DNA from: Bacteroidales bacterium
GTDB taxonomy: Bacteria; Bacteroidota; Bacteroidia; Bacteroidales; UBA932
Direction: 5' to 3'
Assembly: GCA_017438265.1 (NCBI GenBank)
Contig: JAFRVZ010000059.1
Span: 1-48,256 of the forward strand
DNA length: 48,256 nt
In this document: piece by piece, positions 1 through 8,473 of the stretch
Layout of the letters: every line of letters starts with the position of its first letter
Numbering within the stretch: the stretch's first letter is position 1
Position numbers and translations under genes: made by a program
The notes under the pieces: generated by a model
Databases searched by the model: none
What the model was told of the DNA's origin: nothing
Seen by the model: only the letters and a program-made list of their open reading frames with translations

Positions 1-1
1 C

Positions 2-979
2 TATGTCGAGACGACGCGTCCGCTGGTCGTCGTGACGGCGCCGGGTCCGGGCAGCGGCAAGATGGCCGTCTGCCTGAGCCAGCTCTACCAGGAGAACAAG
101 CGCGGCATCAAGGCCGGCTATGCCAAGTTCGAGACCTTCCCGATCTGGAACCTGCCGTTGAAACACCCCGTGAACATCGCTTACGAGGCCGCGACGGCGG
201 ACCTGAACGATGTCAACATGATCGACCCGTTCCACCTCGAGGCCTACGGCAAGACCGCCGTCAACTACAACCGCGACATCGAGATCTTCCCGGTCCTGAA
301 CGCCCTGTTCGAGGGAATCTACGGGGAGAATCCGTACAAGTCCCCGACGGATATGGGCGTCAATATGGTCGGCTTCTGCATGTGTGACGAGGATGTCTGC
401 TGCGACGCCGCGCGTGAAGAGATCATCCGCCGCTATTATACGGCCCTGAACCGGCTTGCGGAAGGGGACTGCAACGACAACGAAGTCAACAAGATTGCCC
501 TGCTGATGAAGCAGGCGAAGATATCGACCGACTACCGCCGCACGACCGTGGCCGCGAAGGAGCGCCTCGAGAGCTCCGGCGCCGCGGCCGCCGCGATCGA
601 ACTCCACGACGGAACCATCATCTGCGCTAACGCAAGCCCGCTCCTCGGGTCGAGCGCCGCGCTGCTGCTGAACGTGACGAAACACCTGGCCGGCATCCCC
701 CACGAGGTGAAGCTGATTCCGCAGAATATGATCGAGCCGATCCAGAAGACCAAGCTCTCGTACCTCCACGGCCGCAACCCGCGGCTCCACACGGACGAGG
801 TCCTCGTCGCCCTCTCGATGCTCAGCCCGCAGGACGAAAACTGCCGGCGCGCCCTGAACCAGCTCCCCGAGCTGAAGGGCTGCCAGGTCCATTCGACCGT
901 GATGCTCAGCGAGGTGGACCGGAAGATCTTCGGCAAGCTCGGAATCGGCCTGACCTGCGACCCGGTCCGGAAAGTATAG
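2..979 (+). CDS. DUF1846 family protein, C-terminal two thirds (5' truncated by window)
   Basis: The frame is open from the first base, so the N-terminus lies outside the window; about 325 residues are visible. The sequence resembles the DUF1846 (UPF0371) family, whose members are usually about 500 residues and have no settled function. Near the visible start is a P-loop-like GPGSGK. A cysteine-rich stretch, GFCMCDEDVCC, follows at roughly residues 122-132 of the visible part. The C-terminal half has a regular alpha/beta pattern with an Ala-rich segment (SSGAAAAAIELHDG). No signal peptide can be judged. It ends 7 bp before the TonB-dependent receptor, but their functions look unrelated, so co-transcription is only possible. 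Family assignment is from recognition of the sequence, not a search. Confidence 0.85.
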   Translation, partial: YVETTRPLVVVTAPGPGSGKMAVCLSQLYQENKRGIKAGYAKFETFPIWNLPLKHPVNIAYEAATADLNDVNMIDPFHLEAYGKTAVNYNRDIEIFPVLNALFEGIYGENPYKSPTDMGVNMVGFCMCDEDVCCDAAREEIIRRYYTALNRLAEGDCNDNEVNKIALLMKQAKISTDYRRTTVAAKERLESSGAAAAAIELHDGTIICANASPLLGSSAALLLNVTKHLAGIPHEVKLIPQNMIEPIQKTKLSYLHGRNPRLHTDEVLVALSMLSPQDENCRRALNQLPELKGCQVHSTVMLSEVDRKIFGKLGIGLTCDPVRKV

Positions 980-986
980 CCCCTTT

Positions 987-3143
987 ATGAGAAAGTTGCT
1001 GATCCTGGCGGGGCTGCTGCTCTGTGCGGCGGCGCTCGCCCAGAACGTAGGGGAGATGCGCGACACGCTCCAGGCGTCGCGCGTCTCCACCGATGCGCAG
1101 AAGCGCGAGGACGTCGCCACGCAGACCAGCCTCACGCGCATCGACGGCAGCGCCATCGGCCGCGGCTTCGCCTTCCTGGGCTCGCCGGACGTGATCAAGA
1201 TGCTCCAGCAGCTGCCGGGCGTCGCGAGCGGGACGGAACTGATGTCCGGGCTGTATGTGCGCGGCGGCGACGGCAGCGACAACCTCTTCCTGCTGGACGG
1301 CGTGCCGATGTACCAGGTCTCCCACCTGATCGGCCTCTTCTCCTCGTTCAACTCCGACATCGTCGACAACGTGGATTTCTACAAGGGCGGCTTTCCGGCG
1401 CGCTACGGCGGGCGGATGTCTTCCGTCGTGGACGTCACGACGCGCGAAGGGGACTGCGAGGCCGTCCACGGCCATTTCGGCCTCGGCAACATCGACGGCC
1501 GCCTGCAGCTCGAAGGACCCATCGTCCGGGGGAAGACCTCCTTCAACGTGTCCCTGCGGCGCACCTGGATGGAAACGCTCACCGTCCCCCTCATCGCCTA
1601 CGCGAACCATACCTACCGGAAAAACGGCGACGACGAGCACGTCAGCGGCCATTACCTCTTCGGCGACCTGAACGCCAAGCTGGCCCACAGGTTCTCCCCC
1701 CGGAGCAAAGTGGTGCTGAATTTCTACCGCGGGCGCGACAACTTCGGGGCGGGGAACAGCACCGTCGACAAGGACGGCTCGGAGACCCTCGGCATCGGAA
1801 TGATCTGGGGCAACACCCTCGGCTCACTCGACTGGACCGTTGATTTCAGCGATGCCCTCACGATGAAAATCACGCCGTACTATTCCCGCTACAAATCGCA
1901 GGTCCGCGCCCAGATGGAAGAGGACGAACGCGACGACGATTTCTATATGAGCCTGGACGAGCGGATCAACACGGTCATCCGCGACGGCGGTCTCAACGCG
2001 TCCTTCGTCTGGAATCCGGACGGGACGCATACCGTCCGTTTCGGTGCGACGGGGCAGTACCACGACTACTCGCCCGGAACCAGCGAAAGGCTCAAAATAG
2101 CGCAGGAAGGACAGAAATACGAGAACAAGGACGACTCCACCGTTCCCTACCACGGCGGTGAGGCGGCGGTCTTCTTCGAGGACGAAATCCGGTTCACCGA
2201 CCGCTGGCGGCTCAACCTGGGCCTGCGGGATGCGGTTTTCTTTTCGGTCGGGAAGACCCGCAACCTGCTGGAACCGCGCGTCGCGGCGAAGTTCCAGGCT
2301 TCGGAGCGGGTCTCGCTGCGGGCCTCCTATGCCGCGATGAACCAGTTCGCCCACCAGATCTCTTCGCTGTACATCGACCTCCCGATCAACGCCTGGATGC
2401 CCTCCACGGCCCTCATCAAGCCGATGCACTCCGACCAGTACACGATGGGCGTCTACGCCCAGCTGCCGGCGGGCCTGGAAATCACCGTGGAAGGCTGGTA
2501 CAAGCGGATGAGCCACCTATATGAGTACTACGGCCCCGTGACCCTGCTGCCGCCGCTGACGAGCTGGGAGCGGGACTATACGGAAGGCCGCGGACGCAGC
2601 TACGGCGGCGAATTCTCGCTGGAATACCGGACGGAAAAGCTGCAGGCGGCGGCCTACTACACGCTGTCCTGGAGCCAGCGTTACTTCGGGAAGATTTTCC
2701 CGGAATGGTACGCCGACCGGAATGACAACCGCCACAAGCTGACCCTGACCGCCAGCTGGCGTCCCGGGAAAAAGTTCGAGCTCTACGGCGGCTGGACCTG
2801 GCATACCGGCAACCGGATCACCTTCCCGACTTCCCTGGAGTACCATTCCGAGTGGAACTCCTTCCAGGAGAAGGAAGCGCTATACCTGTGGGGGAAGCTC
2901 TATTCCCAGCCGAACAACGTGAAGCTGCCGGACTACCACCGGCTGGACCTCGGACTCAATTTCCACCGGACGACCCGCCGCGGGAACGAAGTGACATGGA
3001 ATCTCAGCTTCTACAACGCCTACTGCCGGATGAATCCGGTGGCGGCCAGCGTGGAGTGGAACGAGAAGAAACAGGAATATGTGGCGACGGCCTACGGGGT
3101 CATCCCGATCGTGCCGTCCCTGAGTTACAGCCTCAAATTCTGA
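987..3143 (+). CDS. TonB-dependent receptor, outer membrane
   Basis: Predicted outer-membrane gated channel importing an unidentified ligand with TonB-ExbBD energy. A signal peptide (MRKLLILAGLLLCAAALAQ) is followed directly by a plug domain: the segments QLPGVASG, LYVRGGDGSDNLFLLDGVPM and GGFPARYGGRMSSVVDV at about residues 75-148 are typical plug motifs. The rest is a 22-strand-type barrel with alternating aromatic/polar residues and a C-terminal aromatic (SLKF). Unlike many Bacteroidota receptors it has no carboxypeptidase-like N-terminal extension, so it is short at 718 residues. The DUF4249 lipoprotein gene starts 4 bp downstream, the usual receptor/DUF4249 pairing; the two probably form one outer-membrane unit. 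Substrate cannot be inferred. Confidence 0.93.
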   Translation: MRKLLILAGLLLCAAALAQNVGEMRDTLQASRVSTDAQKREDVATQTSLTRIDGSAIGRGFAFLGSPDVIKMLQQLPGVASGTELMSGLYVRGGDGSDNLFLLDGVPMYQVSHLIGLFSSFNSDIVDNVDFYKGGFPARYGGRMSSVVDVTTREGDCEAVHGHFGLGNIDGRLQLEGPIVRGKTSFNVSLRRTWMETLTVPLIAYANHTYRKNGDDEHVSGHYLFGDLNAKLAHRFSPRSKVVLNFYRGRDNFGAGNSTVDKDGSETLGIGMIWGNTLGSLDWTVDFSDALTMKITPYYSRYKSQVRAQMEEDERDDDFYMSLDERINTVIRDGGLNASFVWNPDGTHTVRFGATGQYHDYSPGTSERLKIAQEGQKYENKDDSTVPYHGGEAAVFFEDEIRFTDRWRLNLGLRDAVFFSVGKTRNLLEPRVAAKFQASERVSLRASYAAMNQFAHQISSLYIDLPINAWMPSTALIKPMHSDQYTMGVYAQLPAGLEITVEGWYKRMSHLYEYYGPVTLLPPLTSWERDYTEGRGRSYGGEFSLEYRTEKLQAAAYYTLSWSQRYFGKIFPEWYADRNDNRHKLTLTASWRPGKKFELYGGWTWHTGNRITFPTSLEYHSEWNSFQEKEALYLWGKLYSQPNNVKLPDYHRLDLGLNFHRTTRRGNEVTWNLSFYNAYCRMNPVAASVEWNEKKQEYVATAYGVIPIVPSLSYSLKF

Positions 3144-3147
3144 TGCG

Positions 3148-4149
3148 ATGAGAAGGATGGCAGTCATAGGCGCGGCGGCGCTGCTTCTGAGCGCCTGCGA
3201 GTATACGTTCGACCCGAAGCTGGATGTGAACGAGGACCGGATGTACGTCCAGGCCTATGTCACCGATGCGGATACGACTTTTGTCCGCGTGTCCCGCACG
3301 GTCCCGCTGGAGGCCGCCAAAACCGCCGGTACGGACTACCGGGTCGAGGAATTCTCGGTCCGGGCGGACGGAGCGGAGGTCGCGCTGGAGCGCAAGGACG
3401 ACTGGCGCTGGTATTTCCTCGGCCACAACGCACCCGGCACGACCCTGGACCTGTACGTCAAGGCCGCCGGCATCGGCGCCGCCAGCGCGCGGACGGTGGT
3501 CCCGGCGGCCCCGAAGATCGCCTCGCTGCGGTCGGAACATATCACCGTGAAGGACCGGGAACTGCAGAAGATCACCCTCACGCTGGCGGAGGATCCCGAT
3601 CCGGACGCCTGTTATGCCCTGGCTTATTTCCTGAAGGAGGAGCTGGCGTGGTCGGCCGTCGGGGAAGAAGGGACGGAGGACGGCAGCGCCATCACCCACG
3701 TCACCAGCCTGTATCCGACGTCGCTGACGGAGCCGGAGAGCCTGACCGGCCTGCTCGAAGAAGCGTCCCGGACGGTTTTCAGTTTCCGTCCGACCTGGGA
3801 TTACCGCGACGATGCGGCGCAGCTGCTGGTCCTGGACGGCCGGGAAATCAAGGACCGGACGATCGAGCAGTATTACACCTGGTATGCGCCGTTTGAGCGC
3901 ACCTATGACTGGGGAGACGGCAACTCCTACTGGTCGAAAGGCGATTATGCCTGGAAGGTTAAGTTGTACCGGCTGTCCGGCGAAGCCTACAGCTATCTGA
4001 TGGCGCGGAAGAACGAGGATTATTCCGAGCTTGCGATGTTCGGCCTCATCCCCCCGGGCTTCACCTACTCGAACGTCACGGGCGGCTACGGCGTCTTCGC
4101 CTCCCTCTCCAGCGACGAAACTCCCTGGCAGGACGTTCTTCCCGAATAG
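3148..4149 (+). CDS. DUF4249 domain lipoprotein, partner of the TonB-dependent receptor
   Basis: Predicted surface or periplasmic lipoprotein of 333 residues. The N-terminus is a lipoprotein signal with lipobox LLSAC, placing the acylated cysteine at residue 17. The following MYVQAYVTDADTTFVRVSRT segment matches the beta-sandwich start of DUF4249 proteins, which in Bacteroidota are usually encoded next to a TonB-dependent receptor. It starts 4 bp after that receptor and surely shares its transcript. The family is thought to be an accessory to the receptor, but its biochemical role is unknown. The gene ends at the convergent boundary with the DUF1080 gene, where a dispersed repeat fills the gap. 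Confidence 0.85.
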   Translation: MRRMAVIGAAALLLSACEYTFDPKLDVNEDRMYVQAYVTDADTTFVRVSRTVPLEAAKTAGTDYRVEEFSVRADGAEVALERKDDWRWYFLGHNAPGTTLDLYVKAAGIGAASARTVVPAAPKIASLRSEHITVKDRELQKITLTLAEDPDPDACYALAYFLKEELAWSAVGEEGTEDGSAITHVTSLYPTSLTEPESLTGLLEEASRTVFSFRPTWDYRDDAAQLLVLDGREIKDRTIEQYYTWYAPFERTYDWGDGNSYWSKGDYAWKVKLYRLSGEAYSYLMARKNEDYSELAMFGLIPPGFTYSNVTGGYGVFASLSSDETPWQDVLPE

Positions 4150-4186
4150 ATTTCTCGACTCCGCTTCGCTCCGCTCGAAATGACAG
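4148..4186. repeat. Dispersed short repeat (TCATTTCGAGCGGAGCG family) in convergent gap
   Basis: The 54-bp gap between two convergent genes is largely filled by this element; on the minus strand it begins TGTCATTTCGAGCGGAGCG and ends GGAGTCGAGAAATCT. It contains a direct repeat GCGGAG. Elements of this type (GTCATTYCGA...GAATCT) are recognised as abundant short dispersed repeats in Bacteroidota genomes. Related copies lie inside the manC coding region at 7111-7149 and 7330-7360. The plus-strand gene's TAG overlaps its edge. Confidence 0.6.
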
Positions 4187-4203
4187 AAAAGCAGACGGTT
4201 GCC

Positions 4204-5097
4204 TTATTCGGGGAAATAATTCAGGAATTCGTCGGGGAAGGCGGCGAGGGGACGGATGCGGATGTCCTTGACGTAGAGCTCCCCGGCCTCACACTGGAGC
4301 TGGATCTGGCCACGCGTGATCGGGGTCTCGGAGCCGTCCTGGTCGCGGAAACGCATGTTCTCCACCGCCATCACGACCTGGCCGTTCACGACGTGGAGGC
4401 TCTTGTCGCCGATGCAGTAGACGGCCACCTCGGTCCATTCGCCGTCCGGGCTGTTGTTGTCGGCGGCGCGGAAGCCGCTTCCGGCACGGAGTTCACCGGC
4501 CGGGTCGAAGAACCAGGCGCGGAGCTCCTCGTTGCGGGTCGCACGGACGTCGGCACGGGTTCCGCTGGTGCCCCAGAAGTCACCGGTGTTGCCCTCGGCC
4601 GTGCCGCTCGCCATCAGCTGGCACTCGAAGCCCCTCTTCCAGGAGAAGAGGTGGTTCGTGCCGGGCTCGCCGAAGGAGTTGTAGATCAGGCCGGAGTCGA
4701 TCGCCTTGCCGGCGCGGACGCCCCAGGCCTGCTTCCCGTAGCGGACCTTCATCCGGAACTCATAGTTCTCGAACGACTCCCGGGTCATCAGGGCGCCGTA
4801 GATCGGGGAGCAGATGCGGAGGACGACGTCCTTGCCTTCCTTCAGGGTGCTGAAGGCGTCGCCTTCGTTCTTGTCGTAGCCGATGGCGGGGAGGGGATTG
4901 CCGTCTTCTCCGAGGGGCAGGCGGCCCTGGAAACCTTCTTCCGGGGTCGCGTAGCTCTGCCAGATGCGCCACGCCGAGAGGTCTTCGTCGAGGAGGTTGG
5001 TCCATCGGGGACCGCGGCTGCAGCCGGGCAGCGCGGAAAGGGCCAGCAGGGCGCAGAGGAGCGCCAGCGGGCCGCGGGGGATGCGGGTGAAGTTCAT
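4204..5097 (-). CDS. DUF1080 (3-keto-disaccharide hydrolase-like) lipoprotein
   Basis: A 297-residue predicted lipoprotein with lipobox LPGC (Cys26) after a Leu/Ala-rich signal. The mature part fits the DUF1080 beta-jelly-roll family, some members of which hydrolyse 3-keto-glucosides: see WTNLLDEDLSAWRIW near the start, YENYEFRMKVRYGKQAWGVR-type strands around residues 110-130, DSGLIYN, and the C-terminal QIQLQCEAGELYVKDIRIRP segment typical of the fold. No catalytic residues are assigned. It starts 7 bp after the HerA-like ATPase stop on the same strand, so it is probably transcribed with it, though no functional link is apparent. Substrate unknown. Confidence 0.82.
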   Translation of the reverse strand: MNFTRIPRGPLALLCALLALSALPGCSRGPRWTNLLDEDLSAWRIWQSYATPEEGFQGRLPLGEDGNPLPAIGYDKNEGDAFSTLKEGKDVVLRICSPIYGALMTRESFENYEFRMKVRYGKQAWGVRAGKAIDSGLIYNSFGEPGTNHLFSWKRGFECQLMASGTAEGNTGDFWGTSGTRADVRATRNEELRAWFFDPAGELRAGSGFRAADNNSPDGEWTEVAVYCIGDKSLHVVNGQVVMAVENMRFRDQDGSETPITRGQIQLQCEAGELYVKDIRIRPLAAFPDEFLNYFPE

Positions 5098-5104
5098 TCT
5101 ATCG

Positions 5105-6685
5105 TTATTTAACGAGGTTGCCGAGGATGCTGCGGGTCAGTTTCTTCGTGACGTTGCGGGTCACGGCGGAGGTCGTGTTGCGGATGGTGCGCTCGGCGAT
5201 GCTCTTGCCGCTGATCTTCTTGCCGGTCGCGGCGCGGGAGATTTCCGTGCCGATGGAGTTGCTGACGGCGGTTACGGCGCTGCCGAGGACGGCGCCGAGG
5301 ATGGTCTTGCCGATGCCTTTGCCCTTGCCCTTCCTGTCGGCCTTTTCCTTGCGCTCCTGGACGGCTTCGGCCTGGCGCTCCTGGACTTCCTGCTGCTGCG
5401 CTTCGTTCATCGCCATCAGGTCCTCGAAGGCGCTCTGGCGGTCGATGACTTCGTCATACTTGCCGTAGATGCTCGAGCCCTTGACAGCGTCGAGGCGCTG
5501 GCCTTCGGTGATGGCGCCGATCTGGCTCAGGGGGAAGAGGATGCGCGCGCGCTCGACGACGCAGGGGGCGCCCTTCGGGTCGAGGAAGGAGACGAGGGCC
5601 TCGCCGGTGCTGAGCTCCATGATCGCGTCTTCGGTCTTGAATTCCGGGTTGGTGCGGAAGGTCTCGGCGGCGGCGCGGACGGCGCGCTGGTCGCGCGGGG
5701 TATAGGCGCGCAGGGCGTGCTGGACGCGGTTGCCGAGCTGGCCGAGGATGACGTCCGGGATGTCGGTCGGGTTCTGGGTCACGAAATAGACGCCGACGCC
5801 CTTGGAGCGGATCAGGCGGACGACCTGCTCGATCTTGTCGACGAGGGCTTTCGGGGTATCGTCGAAGAGGGTGTGGGCTTCGTCGAAGAAGAAGACGAGG
5901 CGCGGGAGGTCGAGGTCGCCGACTTCCGGGAGGCGGGAATAGATGTCGGACAGGAGCCAGAGCAGGAAGGTCGAATAGAGTTTCGGGTTCTGCATCAGCT
6001 TGTCGGCCGCGAGGACACTCATGATGCCCTTGCCGTCCTGGGTCTGGAGGAGGTCTTCGATGTCGAAGGCGGGCTCGGCGAAGAACTTCTCGGCGCCCTG
6101 GGAGTCGAGCTGCAGGAGGGCGCGCTGGATCGCGCCGATCGAGGCGGCGGAGACGTTGCCGTAGGTCGCGGTATACTCGGCGGCGTGCTCGGAGACGTAG
6201 TTCAGCATCGCGCGGAGGTCCTTCATGTCGATCAGCAGGAGGCCCATGTCGTCCGCGACGCGGAAGACGATGTTGAGGACGCCGGTCTGGACTTCGTTGA
6301 GGCTCATCAGGCGGGCGAGGAGCTGGGGGCCCATGTTGGAGATCGTCGTGCGCATGGGATGGCCCTGTTCGCCGAAGACATCGTAGAAGCGCACCGGGCA
6401 GCCCTTGAAGGGGGGATTCTCGATTCCGAATTCGGCGCAGCGCTTTTCGATGAAGCCGCTCATCGCGCCGGCCTGGCTGATGCCGGAAAGGTCGCCCTTC
6501 ATGTCCGCCATGAAGCAGGGGACACCGGCCTGGCAGAAGGTTTCCGCCAGCACCTGGAGGGTCACGGTCTTGCCCGTGCCCGTCGCTCCGGCGATCAGTC
6601 CGTGGCGGTTCGCCATTTTACCGCAGATTGAAATCGGCCCCTTCGGGCCGTGGGCTACATAGAGTCCAAGGTTCTCGTCCAACAT
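5105..6685 (-). CDS. HerA/YjgR-like ATPase (DUF853 family)
   Basis: A 526-residue cytoplasmic P-loop ATPase of the DUF853/YjgR branch of the HerA-FtsK superfamily. Walker A is GATGTGKT (residues 33-40), Walker B is LVFFFDEAH (263-271) and the sensor-like segment GVYFVTQNPTDIPD follows. The last 90 or so residues are a Lys/Glu/Gln-rich, probably coiled-coil stretch (about 430-470) and a basic Ser/Thr-rich tail, normal for the family. E. coli YjgR has no established function; a DNA or protein-pumping role is inferred only from the superfamily. The gene is first in a two-gene minus-strand unit and faces manC across a 69-bp divergent promoter region. Confidence 0.9.
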   Translation of the reverse strand: MLDENLGLYVAHGPKGPISICGKMANRHGLIAGATGTGKTVTLQVLAETFCQAGVPCFMADMKGDLSGISQAGAMSGFIEKRCAEFGIENPPFKGCPVRFYDVFGEQGHPMRTTISNMGPQLLARLMSLNEVQTGVLNIVFRVADDMGLLLIDMKDLRAMLNYVSEHAAEYTATYGNVSAASIGAIQRALLQLDSQGAEKFFAEPAFDIEDLLQTQDGKGIMSVLAADKLMQNPKLYSTFLLWLLSDIYSRLPEVGDLDLPRLVFFFDEAHTLFDDTPKALVDKIEQVVRLIRSKGVGVYFVTQNPTDIPDVILGQLGNRVQHALRAYTPRDQRAVRAAAETFRTNPEFKTEDAIMELSTGEALVSFLDPKGAPCVVERARILFPLSQIGAITEGQRLDAVKGSSIYGKYDEVIDRQSAFEDLMAMNEAQQQEVQERQAEAVQERKEKADRKGKGKGIGKTILGAVLGSAVTAVSNSIGTEISRAATGKKISGKSIAERTIRNTTSAVTRNVTKKLTRSILGNLVK

Positions 6686-6713
6686 AGTGCTGTTCAGTTT
6701 CGTGTTATTTCCT

Positions 6714-6721
6714 CAAATATA
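6714..6721 (-). promoter_or_regulatory. -7 box for the HerA-like ATPase operon
   Basis: Minus-strand TATATTTG, an exact match to the Bacteroidota TAnnTTTG -7 consensus, 28 nt upstream of the ATG. No clear -33 TTTG is seen at the usual distance. Confidence 0.5.
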
Positions 6722-6733
6722 AGAAATAATGTG

Positions 6734-6741
6734 TAATTTTG
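6734..6741 (+). promoter_or_regulatory. -7 box for manC
   Basis: TAATTTTG matches TAnnTTTG, 13 nt before the manC ATG. It lies 12 bp from the divergent minus-strand box, so the two promoters share a compact AT-rich region. Confidence 0.5.
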
Positions 6742-6754
6742 CCGCAGTCCCGAT

Positions 6755-7735
6755 ATGAAAACACACGTAGTCATCATGGCCGGGGGCGTAGGAAGCCGGC
6801 TCTATCCCCTGAGCACCCCGGAGCATCCGAAACAGTTCTGCGACCTGCTGGAATGCGGCAAGTCGATGATCCGGCTGACCTGGGAGCGCTTCCTGCGCGT
6901 CGACCCGGAGGCGGAGTTCTGGGTCGTGACCTCCGCCCAGTATGGCCATTTCGTCCGCGAGCAGCTGCCCTCCGTTCCGGAGGACCACATCCTCCTCGAG
7001 CCCGCCGCCCGCAACACCGCCCCCTGCATCGCCTATGCCAGCGCCAAAATCGCCGCCTCCTGCCCCTCCGCCAGCGCACCCTCCTGTCATTCCGCCAATG
7101 CGCCCTCCCTCTGTCATTCCGACCAAGCGAAGCGCGCGGAGGAATCTCCTTCCGCCAACATCGTCGTGACGCCGGCGGACCCTTATGTCCCCGACGCCGA
7201 CGCGTTCGCCACGACCCTGCGGGAAGCGCTGGCCTTCACGGCCTCCCGCGACGCCCTCGTCTGCGTCGGCATCGCCCCGACCCGCCCCGAGACCGGCTAC
7301 GGCTACATCCACGCCCCCGCCGCCTCCCTTTGTCATTCCGAGCGCAGCGAAGGAATCTCCTCCGTCGTGAAGGTCGAGGCCTTCAAGGAAAAACCCGACC
7401 TGGCGACCGCGGAGCGCTACCTCGCCGCCGGCGGCTACTTCTGGAACGCCGGCATCTTCGTCTGGAACGTCGCGACGATCCTCGCGGAGCTGCGGACCTA
7501 TGCCCCGTCCATCTGCGCCGTGATGGACCGGCTCGCGCCGTCCTTCGGCACGCCGGAGGAGGCCGCCGCCCTCTCGGAGCTCTTTCCGACCTGCGAGAAG
7601 ATTTCGATCGACTACGCGGTCATGGAAAAGTCCGCCAAAGTCCACATGATCCCCGGCCGCTGGGCCTGGAGCGACCTCGGCAGCTTCGCCGCCCTCGCCC
7701 AGATCACCGGCAAAGATTACTCCTCCCTCCAGTGA
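6755..7735 (+). CDS. manC: Mannose-1-phosphate guanylyltransferase with two repeat-derived insertions
   Basis: Makes GDP-mannose from mannose-1-phosphate and GTP for surface glycans. The nucleotidyltransferase signature GGVGSRLYPLSTPEHPKQF is at residues 10-28; PAARNTAP (83-90), NIVVTPAD (135-142), TGYGYI (180-185), AFKEKPD (209-215) and FWNAGIFVW (229-237) are all in family order. The C-terminus carries the expected IPGRWAWSDLGSF. Two stretches do not belong to the fold: residues about 101-133 (two CHS-type peptides) and 187-203 (SLCHSERSEGISS). They are encoded by dispersed DNA repeats that happen to stay in frame. The enzyme is therefore intact in frame but carries about 45-50 extra residues on surface loops; whether it is active is unknown. 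The downstream gene overlaps its stop codon. Confidence 0.92.
   Translation: MKTHVVIMAGGVGSRLYPLSTPEHPKQFCDLLECGKSMIRLTWERFLRVDPEAEFWVVTSAQYGHFVREQLPSVPEDHILLEPAARNTAPCIAYASAKIAASCPSASAPSCHSANAPSLCHSDQAKRAEESPSANIVVTPADPYVPDADAFATTLREALAFTASRDALVCVGIAPTRPETGYGYIHAPAASLCHSERSEGISSVVKVEAFKEKPDLATAERYLAAGGYFWNAGIFVWNVATILAELRTYAPSICAVMDRLAPSFGTPEEAAALSELFPTCEKISIDYAVMEKSAKVHMIPGRWAWSDLGSFAALAQITGKDYSSLQ
7111..7149 (+). repeat. Dispersed repeat inserted in frame in manC (copy 1)
   Basis: CTGTCATTCCGACCAAGCG...GGAATCTCC reads through the manC frame as a CHSDQAKRAEES peptide. A degenerate partial copy starting CTGTCATTCCG lies just upstream at 7084-7094. The conserved family sequence before (YASAKIA) and after (NIVVTPAD) should be nearly adjacent. 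Confidence 0.7.
7330..7360 (+). repeat. Dispersed repeat inserted in frame in manC (copy 2)
   Basis: TGTCATTCCGAGCGCAGCG followed by AAGGAATCTCC, translated CHSERSEGIS. This peptide signature is well known from translated short repeats in Bacteroidota. It separates GYGYIH from KVEAFKEKPD, which are close together in normal homologues. Confidence 0.75.
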
Positions 7736-8373
7736 ACCCGGCCGCCGATACCTTCAAGGACCGCCTGCTTACCCATCTGCTGTCCGTCTGCAGCGGCGCA
7801 GGATACCTCGACGGCGTCCTGCTGGCCACGCCGGACATCGACGCCGCCTGGGAGCGCCTTGCGCCGGACTACCTGGGGGACGCCGTGCGCGAATTCAACG
7901 GCTACCCCGAATACACCCTCGCGTGCGCCGGCTTCCTCGGCATGGCCGTCGCCCACCTTTGGGACACCGACCTCCCGCGCTTCCGGAACTGCACCTTCGC
8001 CGACTTCCTCGGCCCCCGCGGCTTCGACGACATGGACGACTTCATCACCGGCACCCTCCTCCAGCCTCCTGCTGCTCCCGCTGCCAGCGCTCCCTCCGTC
8101 AGCGCCCCCGGCCCAGCCCCCGCCGCCCCTGCCGCCCCCGCCGTCGCCGCCCCCGATGCTCCGCTGCCGGGCGTCGCGGCGATGCAGACCTGCGCCGGGG
8201 AAGCGTACCACTTCCTGATGCGCGAGAACGCGGAGCCCGGGACCGCCGGCGCCTACCGGCAGTTCCTCGCCACCGCCGAGGCGATGTTCCGCTTTGGCGC
8301 CGCCATCGAGCTCCGCCGCCTCGGCTACAAGCTCGTCGCCGTCACCCCCGCCGCGTCCACCCACCCCTCCTGA
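7732..8373 (+). CDS. Hypothetical protein overlapping the manC stop (GTGA)
   Basis: Not recognised. A GTG at 7732 overlaps the manC TGA, the only start near the beginning of the homologous-looking sequence, giving 213 residues. The protein looks cytoplasmic: no signal peptide or membrane segment. Two globular parts (about 1-110, with AWERLAPDYLGDAVREFNGY and GMAVAHLWDTD; and about 147-213, with AGEAYHFLMREN and FRFGAAIELRRLGYKL) are joined by an Ala/Pro low-complexity linker at 111-146. The linker's base composition resembles that of the insertion in manC, so it too may be expanded repeat DNA. Tight coupling to manC implies co-translation but does not give a function. I recall similar small proteins in other Bacteroidales without a known role. 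Confidence 0.7.
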   Translation: MNPAADTFKDRLLTHLLSVCSGAGYLDGVLLATPDIDAAWERLAPDYLGDAVREFNGYPEYTLACAGFLGMAVAHLWDTDLPRFRNCTFADFLGPRGFDDMDDFITGTLLQPPAAPAASAPSVSAPGPAPAAPAAPAVAAPDAPLPGVAAMQTCAGEAYHFLMRENAEPGTAGAYRQFLATAEAMFRFGAAIELRRLGYKLVAVTPAASTHPS

Positions 8374-8473
8374 CGCCTCCCCCTCCGGCCCCCGCCTCTG
8401 CTGCCACCCCGCCTCTCGCCGTCGCGGCTGCCTCCCGTCCCCGCCTCTCGCCGCGATTCCTCCGTATCCCCAC

